A DNA stretch of 64,000 nt from Adiantum capillus-veneris (taxonomy: Eukaryota > Streptophyta > Polypodiopsida > Polypodiales > Pteridaceae). A model generated the notes under the pieces. The model did no database searches, was not told the DNA's origin, and was given only the letters and a program-made list of their open reading frames with translations. Location: positions 78,790,669 to 78,854,668 of the forward strand of contig CM043958.1 of the NCBI GenBank assembly GCA_014529385.2, written 5' to 3'. Positions 56,341-64,000 of this stretch are shown in pieces. The number at the start of each line of letters is the position of its first letter. The first letter of the stretch is position 1. Made by a program: the position numbers and the translations under genes.

Positions 56341-56803
56341 CTCTCTTTTGTACTCAACCTAAACCGTGTTAGCCCATGTGACTACAAATCCAAGTTCTAT
56401 CTTACTGAATTTTTGTAACCTAACCTTTTGCTAAATAATAACAAGATTAGTGTTGTCCTTTACATCTTGGACTTGGATCTGTGTATGGAATTACAAAATC
56501 AATAAATAGATTTAGCTAAGTTTGAAATTCTCTCAAGGACTTCTATCAAATACAAGATATAAGAACTTAGAACCAATTTCATTATATCCATCAAGAAAAA
56601 TCAAAGAAAAAAAAAGAGACTTAAGACAGACCCAAGATCTTAGAACATGATGAACATGTTAAGGGATACAACGAAGATAAATTTTCTAGAGGTCAATAAA
56701 CTCATCCATTACATGATCACAAAAGTAGCTATCACAAGCAGGTCACATATTAGGCTTCTCATTAATAGGAAGAATTCGTTGTGAAATTGTTGCACTAATC
56801 TCT
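56341..56803. other. Unassigned sequence after the chromovirus fragment
   Basis: AT-rich, possibly 3' untranslated region or LTR of the fragment. No ORF or repeat seen. Confidence 0.3.
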
Positions 56804-57220
56804 CTAGTATGTGAAGTTAAAGGGCCCTCTAAGTAGTAAACCAAAGTGAGGGTAAAGATATATCTTTTGATGAGGAAGGAATTTAGCAAGCAAAAATTTT
56901 CGTTCTAAAAAACCTCGATGCATTGACCTCATCACGTAGTAATATCGAGGACCCAACCCCATAGCTTCAGTAACCATAGCCAAACGGACATTATTACGAA
57001 AGTGATCCCAACCCCAAAGGGTCAGCCTTGTTACACTTTGAAATGTATGCCATTTGGTTTAAGCTACTAAAGTTCCCAAGTGAGGAATTAACAGGCGCCC
57101 ATATTGCTCCACAAAATCTCTCCTCGCGGATTCACTTGTTTGTTGTAGATGAGGAATAGCCACAAATAAATCTAGCTCTTGCCACCGATCCATAAAGTAA
57201 GATAATTGAGCAAAGAGACA
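56804..57220 (-). pseudogene. Unrecognised broken ORF, 139 codons
   Basis: The minus strand is open from 57,220 to a TAG at 56,804-56,806 with a single internal TAA near 57,063. The composition is strongly protein-like: MDRWQELDLFVAIPHLQQ, VEQYGRLLIPHLGTL, LTLWGWDHFRNNVRLAMV, then GLGPRYYYVMRSMHRGFL. The frame has no good start codon nearby, so it is a fragment or an internal exon. I do not recognise the family. It lies near an unrelated chromovirus fragment on the other strand. Confidence 0.45.
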
Positions 57221-60200
57221 AACCTAAGAAATTTTAACAAGGGATGGAAAAGAAAAGTGAAATACAAAGTGAATAGTATTGAAAGAATGAAAATATAGTA
57301 TACCTTAAATAGGCTAACCAGCCAACGGAGAGTAAATTAGCGTTACCCAAAAGTTGAAAGTGTAACTTGCGGATGAAGATTTACCACCTTCCTTATTTAT
57401 TTCGAGCTGAGGACGGCTCTTTATTTTTGTTGGGGAGTTTGTAAGGTCCTTCTCTTAGCCCTTACTCTTGATGACAAATCTAAGCCATCAACTTTCCGAA
57501 TACGATCGAGTGAAAATGGGACTATAGTCAAGCACCCTAGTTACCCTCGAGACGCTTTTGGTTTTAACCATGGGAACATGGATATAACCAATGCATGGGA
57601 TATTAGTTTTATCTCAAGATAAAGTATATTTGCATAAGAAAACAAAGAAAGAATAAGGGTAAGATAAAAAAGTAAATTGTTGGGAAAGTAGCTTCTTGCA
57701 TAAGCCACTTGTTGGAAAGGTAGCTTCTTGCATAAGCCACTTGTAGGGAAAATAGATTCTTGCATATGTAGCTTGTTGGAGAAGCTTTGAAAAGGAAGAA
57801 AAGATATCAACATATGAAAAAGTAACTTATCACGATAAGTTAAGGGCCTTATCAAATTAAGTTTAAAGGAAGGCCTTCCCTACTCACTAAACACTTCACT
57901 TGTCTACCCATTTTGAAAGTGCAATCTTGATAATGAGCTATGAAAGCCAAATATAATCCTCCTTCACACACACCCCTCTCTCCTCAAGAGAAGCCATAAC
58001 CATAATCCAAATTACAATTACACTCTTCACCTTCTCTCTCCTAACCTACAAGCTTTCCATAGCTTAATTTTTTTTAACCTCTCTTTATTCCCATGGCCAA
58101 ATTGGTGGTTTTCAATCAAAGGAAAGTGGAAAAGAACGGATGACGTCAATACACTTCATCGTTGCTCTTTCAAAGCAAGGAGAAGACCCTACTATATACA
58201 CATTAAGGTAAGGTTATCTTGTTATTTCTCATTCTTGAAAGAGATTTACTTCAATCCTTACTTAAATTCCATAAGTCATCCCCTCTTTTCCCTCTTACCA
58301 AATGGAAAGTTCCAAAACCATAATCCTCTTCTAACAACATAATTAATCCTCTCCATGGTAGTAAATGTATTCCTAAATCCTTTCTTAAAGAAGAATTCGT
58401 TTATCATTTATACACTATTACATGCATATTTTACGATACACTAGCATGTCCACTCTTAAAAGCTTCACAATTTTTGCACTACCATGCATAGAAAGGTTAC
58501 ACTCTTGCATAAGAACTCAAAGGAAGTTGTTGATTAATTGTCCAAGATTGCAAGTTGGTGCGTTTAGAATTTTTGTGTGTACCACTCATAGACACACCAT
58601 GAAAAAGTGATTATAAAATGCATATGCATTGTTTATTTCAAGCTTGTCTACTTTCAAGTTTGTTTTGAAAATTCGAAGGGGGGAGTAAGGGGATAGCTTC
58701 ATCGATATCATGGCCATGTTGCTTGAACATAAAACTCCCATCGCTTCAATGGAGATGTCCCATGGATGACAATGATAAAAAGGGACCAAAATGGGATTCA
58801 TCGAAGTCGGGGTTAACTCAAAACTTTCGTCGAGACAAAATCTTAAATTTCCAAGAGATTCGTTGATTTCTAAGGTCTAGTTTGAGTAGAAAAATTAAAA
58901 GAAAATAAGAATTAAGGGATTATAACTCAAGGAGCTTAATCTAAATTTAAACTAGGATTATAAACTTTACCAAGAAGATTGACGTGGATAGCCCTAGCAT
59001 AATATAGAGATTTGTGTGTGAACTTGTCTTCGTGTTTGTAAAAACGTTGGTGCAGGTGTTTACTTGTAGGATACAACGGGAGATGGTCCTTTTTGGCTAA
59101 GATGATAATCGTTGGTCTATGTTTTGAGCTCAAGTTCATTCATTGCCCTAGAAATGGGATTGAATGGGAGTGTGCTCCAGTTGGGTGATAGGGACCTGTG
59201 GATGCGTCTGGAAATTGGCCTAGTCTAGGTAGATGGGTAAAGGATCCATGGAGGGATCATGATAAGGGAGGAGGATGTGATTTAATTAAGGAACTCTTCA
59301 AACTGTTTGGTAAAACGGAACCTTGGAAAGGCTAGGAACCAAAAGGGGCTATTCCGCAATTGTCCTCATCAGCCGGACCTTTGCGCTTCTTCTTGGGATT
59401 ATTGATTTAAAAGAAACCTAAAATAAGCTATCTTTGAATCCTTTCCCACACAAGGTAAAGAAAAAATAAGAATTGAAATTTGTGTAAAGGCGCCGCCTCC
59501 ACACCTGGCGGAAGAGACAGGATACCCGAGTCCTAGGACGAGGATAGGGATATGCCTGGAGAAGTATATGTAATTGCTTGAAGGATAACTAGATAATTTT
59601 ACTAATATTAAAGGAAAAGGAATTAAAAATATTGTATAAAGGAAAAGGTGGGAACGACTTGATAAATGCACATTCGCAAGGGTATGCAATAGTTTGCATG
59701 CTGGTTCAAATGCTTGAAATGTATTCTTGGTTCGACATGATTGGAATACTGTTTTCTAGTATCATAGTATGACCTTGGGAAGGTGCATTTATCAAACAGT
59801 TCGGTGGGTGGGCGGATTCCGGAGGGTTAATTGTTGGGCCAAAAAGTTGAACCCGATTTTAAGTTGTCCTAGAAGTAGAGTCAAGAGCAGGGGAAAGGGA
59901 TTCCGATCTATGGAGTGGGAGAAAAACTTGGGATTGAGGGATTCGTGTAGATTATAATACACTCACCTTAGGGGAACACATTGACGGCTGTGCTCGGTCA
60001 TAACCGGGAAAAAAGCATCAATGACCTTGAACCAAGGGATAATTAGAGAACTCCCACCAGTTGACCCTGGAAGGTTGAGTTCAAAGTTAGTCTAATGTCT
60101 TCGATTAGTAAGTTGACCGGTAAGCAAAGGTTCTTCGGGGAAAAGGGATCCATATAGAGAAAGTGAATGCTATCACCCCCTCGAGTTGTCATCGAAGAGC

Positions 60201-60284
60201 ATGAGGATTCTTGTCTTGCTGTCGGTCTCAAGCGGGAGGGATGTTGAAGATCATGGTGTATCCATTTGAAGATGGTACAGTCAG
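57221..60284. other. About 3 kb without assignable genes
   Basis: A three-unit tandem repeat of 32 bp lies at about 57,688-57,784 (GTAGCTTCTTGCATAAGCCA). A pyrimidine-rich segment near 57,955-58,080 resembles a plant leader. Otherwise no ORF, LTR pair or motif could be supported. The ORFs (up to 104 codons) are not protein-like or overlap the repeat. Confidence 0.4.
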
Positions 60285-60467
60285 TGGTACAGTCACAAAG
60301 ACCATAAACAAGGTTAAAGGGTGTATCATTTTAGCTATTTTGAATGAAACTCGATAAGCCCATAGACCAGCATGGAGATTTATTTTCCAATCTATCCTTC
60401 CTGAACTAACCACTTTAGTCAATATTGAGCTAAGAATTTTATTCGTATGCTCAGCTTGTTCATTTGC

Positions 60468-60960
60468 TTATGGGTGATAGGGAGCCGATTTGCTATTCAT
60501 AACCATAAATTCATTAAGCATATACTCAATTACCTCATTGAGGAAATGAGCTCCTCTATCACTGACAATTTCTATTGGTAGTCCATATCTTGTGAACACA
60601 TTCTCATATAAGAATGCAGCTGTGGTTTTGGCATCATTCCTTTGGGTTTCTTTAGCCTCTGCCCACTTGGTCAAATAGTCCATAGCTACAGTAATATATT
60701 GAGCTTGGGTTCTATAAGCAGGTGGTTGTATTGGCCCAACAAAGTCTATACCCCATTTGGCAAAAGATCTTTCCCCCATCATTGGTCTTAAGGGCATGCT
60801 ATCTACACGGGTTGGCATTTTAGCTCGTTGACATGCATCACACCTTCAAACATATTCCTTGGCATCTGCAAAAAGTGTTGGCCACCAAATGTCTGCCATT
60901 AAGATTTCTCTAGCGGTGGTCTCATTAGGAAAGCAACCTCCAGCTAATCCAGAGTGTGTT
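60468..60960 (-). pseudogene. Integrase core and second zinc module, second gypsy copy
   Basis: The 116-codon frame 60,468-60,818 has an undisturbed core: GIDFVGPIQPP (Asp), AMDYLTKWAEAKE, IEIVSDRGAHFLNE (Asp) and SAPYHP. The zinc module before it (60,830-60,960) has QTHSGLAGG and CDACQRAK, with His replaced by Cys and one stop. This copy shows what the deletion at 12,000-12,060 removed in the other. Confidence 0.85.
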
Positions 60961-61155
60961 TGTTCTACAATGGGATATATTCGTCTTCATTTGCACAAAG
61001 ATGCAAATGTTGATCTTTACCTCTCTGATACAATCGGTTCTCAATAAGAGCATAGTCGATCTCTTGCTTCAGTTTCAATTTCTCTTTGGCGGCGTTTACT
61101 CATATCCTCAGGAAATGTTCGGTTTGATAAGTAAGCAACTAAATAATTACTCCAC

Positions 61156-61440
61156 CTAGGAACAAGTGATATTTGGAACAACGTCACATGAGGTATGGGT
61201 GCTTGTTTCTGCCATTCGGGACATTTTTTTTACAAATGAATGAACATCCCTCCTCATAGTTGGCCAAAATATTCCAAGTCTCAAGATTCGTCGCATAGTT
61301 TGGTCTTCAGCAAAGTGAAGTCCTACTATGGTAATATGTGCTTGACTTAGGTATTGGGTTTTCTTCTCAAGATTAATGCATAAAAGAAATATTCCATCTT
61401 GATTTCTTTTGTACAACATTCTAGCTAGTAATGATAGTTA
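61156..61440 (-). pseudogene. First (extra) zinc module, second gypsy copy
   Basis: LYKRNQDGI, AHITIVGLHF and RLGIFWPTMRRDVHSFV as in the first copy. The CPQC part is altered by a frameshift (61,215-61,235). About 70 codons downstream the second module begins. Its presence here shows that the double-module arrangement is a property of the family. Confidence 0.75.
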
Positions 61441-62050
61441 GCCAATTGCTCAATTAATCCAATTGCAATTGGAAGTGGTATTTGCAAATCCACTTGAGCT
61501 ATGGTCATCAAGGATACCATGTTTTTTGACCATCGAGGTATTATTTCAACGGAGAACAAATATGCAGCTAGTAGATCATCGTCTACTCCCTTAGGTGGTT
61601 CTCCTGATATAATTCTTGACAAATGATTTGCTCTTTGGTGAGTGGTGCCCCTTTTCACAACTACAGTGAAATCAAATTCCAAAAGAATGATGAACTATCT
61701 CACTATTCTTCTTGTGTTACATGGCTTGTTGACCAAGCACAATAAGGCTTGGTGGTCCACAAAGAGCACAAATTTTTCACGGCATAGATCATTCCTAGTT
61801 CTTTCCTTTTGGTGGTTGTATAGTTTTTCTCTGCCATATTCAACTGCCAAGAAAATCAATTTTCCCGTATCCTGGTTGAGCTACTATACACCCAATGGAA
61901 ATATTGGAAGCATCTACATGTGTGTGGAATATCTTATTACAATATGGCGCTTTCAATATTGGACCTGAAGTGAGAGCTTGCTTAAGCTTCATGAAGGATT
62001 CTTCACACTCATTAGTCCACTCAAAGTGTGTAATCAAGCTATACATGGGT
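61425..62050 (-). pseudogene. RNase H, second gypsy copy
   Basis: Frames 61,425-61,682 and 61,840-62,046 cover the end and the beginning of RNase H. HVDASNISIGC is intact. A short deletion near 61,775 removes part of the central helix relative to the first copy. Confidence 0.75.
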
Positions 62051-62900
62051 TTTGCAATTTAGCATACATGTAAATGAATCGTCTTTAATCTCCACAATGT
62101 CCCATGAAGGCTTGAACCCCTTTGACTGTTCTCGGTGTAGGAAAATCAGAAACAACATGATTTTTATCCATATCAATAGTTATGCCGTATTTAGACACTA
62201 TATGCCAAAGAATTTTTCCTTGTCTTCCCATGAATGTGCACTTTCAGGATTTAAGCAAATCCTATAAAGTCTATATTTTTCGATACCCTTTTGAGGTGTT
62301 CAAAATGATCATCCCGGATTGATTAATGTACACATAAATCATCCATATATACTTCCAAGAAATTCCGAAGATATTCTTTAAAAGCATGACTCATCAATCT
62401 TTAAAAGGTGGCAGGAGCATTAGTTAACCCAAAAGGCATTACCAGATAGTCAATAATACCCCATTCAGTTGCAAAGGAAGTTTTATGTTGATCTTTGCGG
62501 TCAATCAAAAGTTTATTGTATCCCGAAAATCCATCTAAAAAGCTATAAGCTTCTTTTCTTGCAACTCATTCTAAAACATGCTCAGTGTTTGGAAGAGGAA
62601 AGTTGTCTCTAATGGTAGTTGCATTCACCTTCTTGAGATTGACACACACTCTTGATATTCCATTTTTCTTGGGTACTACCACAATGGGAGACCCCTAATC
62701 TGTGTGTTCAAGTTCATAAATGAATTCGGCTTGCTTTAGCTTTTCTATCTCTTCTTTGATTTTTCTGGCAAATGTTTCATTATATTTGTATGGCCTTTGT
62801 CTACTTGGTTTCTCATTATCTCTCATTGGTATGGTATGTTGTGACAGATTGTTGGATCAACACCCTTGAGATTCTTATAGGACCAAGAAAACATATCTTG
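62050..62900 (-). pseudogene. Reverse transcriptase, second gypsy copy, uninterrupted
   Basis: Includes the catalytic VYMDDLCV block near 62,340, MPFGLTNAPA, and the VLERVAEKEAYSFLDGFSGY-like region that carries the chromovirus in the first copy. Stops and frameshifts are present, but the domain is contiguous. Confidence 0.82.
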
Positions 62901-64000
62901 GTATTCTTTTAGTAAACTTAACAAAAGATTTTCTATTTTTTTTGTCAAGTCGTTTGCAATGTAGGCAGGTCTAGGCTCTTCTCCTGGTTTGTCCAGCTAT
63001 CTATTTTGCATTTTCATGTCCTTCATAAGACTTGCCCTGTTTTTGTAGTTCCATAACATGTGGTTTGAGTATGATTTTTCGGTCTTGGAGAGTATATTTT
63101 TTGTAGTGGGATGGAACACTCATTACCTCTTTGCCTTCCTCCTCAGTGGTTACCATTTTAGTTGTATATATCTCCTTTAGAGTTTTTTTCAACTCTTGAT
63201 ATTTCTTTCTCTGTTCAACGCGTGTCATGGTTGAATCCTTGTCTTGGTATTTAGGTTTTGCTTGAGTTTCCTTTCTTGTTTTTCTCAATGTTTTTTATAT
63301 TTTCTGATTTTTGTTTAAAGGATATCTACCAATGATTTTGTCTTTGTTACAATCATGTGCATTTATCTGCATTAGAAACTGTGTTCTACTGAAGACTGAT
63401 GACATAGGTCTAGCTTTCAAGTTTCTCGTGTCTCTTTTTCTTCTATACCATTTCTGTCTTCTCGGTTTTTGGTTTGGAAAGTCCAAAAACTTTTCCTCCC
63501 CTATTTTCATGAGTAGTTTAGCTCTCGTATGTTCTTTTTCTGACCCCAAATCATCTAAGGTAGTTGAACGTTCTTCTAACTCATCTGTTGCATCATAGTA
63601 AATGTCTGAAAAGACTTGTTGAGCCTTCATCAAGTCCTTAGATTCTTGAGTTTTGTCTTCAATGTGAAGGGTTGAGATCATTTGTATGGGAATTATGTCA
63701 TAGCCATCCTCATTGCAAAATTGAGTAGGCATAGACGTATTTACACATACATCTAAAATTTGAGTCCACTCAAATGGCTCAAACAAAATACTCTAAAAAG
63801 GGTTCATGTATATAGGCTTCGTCTGTGCAATCCCTTTCTAAGATACATTCTTCTCGTCTTAAGCTCTCATTTTTTTATGCTCGCACATCTAAATAGGTGT
63901 ATCTTTGTTCAACCAAGATGGAAGCTTAGTTTCAGTCGAAGAGACTGAGTAAAATTTTTATATGGGTGTTTTCATGACATCTCCATAAGTGTGATCCTTT
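62901..64000 (-). pseudogene. Protease-RT spacer, second gypsy copy
   Basis: Frames 63,001-63,288 and 63,295-63,786 match 23,445-24,260 of the first copy: a charged Lys-rich segment and an acidic segment with DGYDIIPIQMISTL. The window ends before the protease hallmark. Confidence 0.75.

Larger units (their letters stand above)
60285..64000 (-). mobile_element. Second copy of the gypsy backbone family, truncated
   Basis: Collinear with 11,770-14,063 plus 22,943-24,350 on the same strand and clearly the same family. It runs in reverse order from within the integrase core (60,285) through both zinc modules, RNase H, RT and the protease-RT spacer to the window end. It lacks the chromovirus insertion, giving the empty site at 62,577-62,581. 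The left end breaks inside integrase, in the middle of the NLVYG region, where unrelated sequence begins. Confidence 0.9.

Overview
The window looks like intergenic heterochromatin from a land plant with a large, retrotransposon-rich genome. Nearly everything that can be assigned is a long terminal repeat (LTR) retrotransposon, complete, nested or broken, together with three copies of a roughly 1.3-kb element with inverted terminal repeats. The primer-binding sites are of the initiator tRNA-Met type common in plants, and both Ty1/copia and chromodomain-bearing Ty3/gypsy elements are present. I saw no convincing host gene, tRNA gene, rRNA gene or CRISPR array. The species cannot be named from the sequence.

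Layout. The backbone of roughly 2.9-53 kb is one old, very large Ty3/gypsy element on the minus strand. Read from high to low coordinates it has: a possible 5' LTR above 53,149 with a tRNA-Asp-like primer site; a leader with a 285-bp palindromic array; an upstream ORF (27,454-28,062); Gag with zinc knuckles; a protease-like domain; reverse transcriptase (RT); RNase H; two tandem integrase zinc-binding modules; the integrase core; and a second, retropepsin-like domain after integrase. A second, truncated copy of the family occupies 60,285-64,000.

This backbone has been broken up by later insertions. A chromodomain gypsy element (14,064-22,942) sits in its RT. A solo LTR of a giant-LTR, non-autonomous element (3,628-10,684) sits in its post-integrase ORF, and itself holds a 1.9-kb short-LTR element (5,077-7,001) and an inverted-repeat element (8,238-9,571). 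A copia element (30,547-50,951) and two more inverted-repeat elements sit in its leader.

The copia element holds the deepest nest. Its integrase is split by a TRIM-like element (32,906-48,018). That element's right LTR is split by a gag-only copia element (34,528-47,955). The gag of that element is split by a giant-LTR element (36,786-47,001). Target-site duplications bracket each of the four layers exactly: CAATT, AGATG, CTGCA and ACTTC.

The right part (54-60 kb) holds a truncated chromovirus pol fragment, an unrecognised broken ORF and about 3 kb of unassigned sequence. The open frames are mostly interrupted by stops and frameshifts. The non-autonomous elements (giant-LTR, TRIM-like, gag-only, short-LTR and inverted-repeat) would need enzymes supplied by other copies. 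All positions and motifs were read by eye; identities and ages were not computed.
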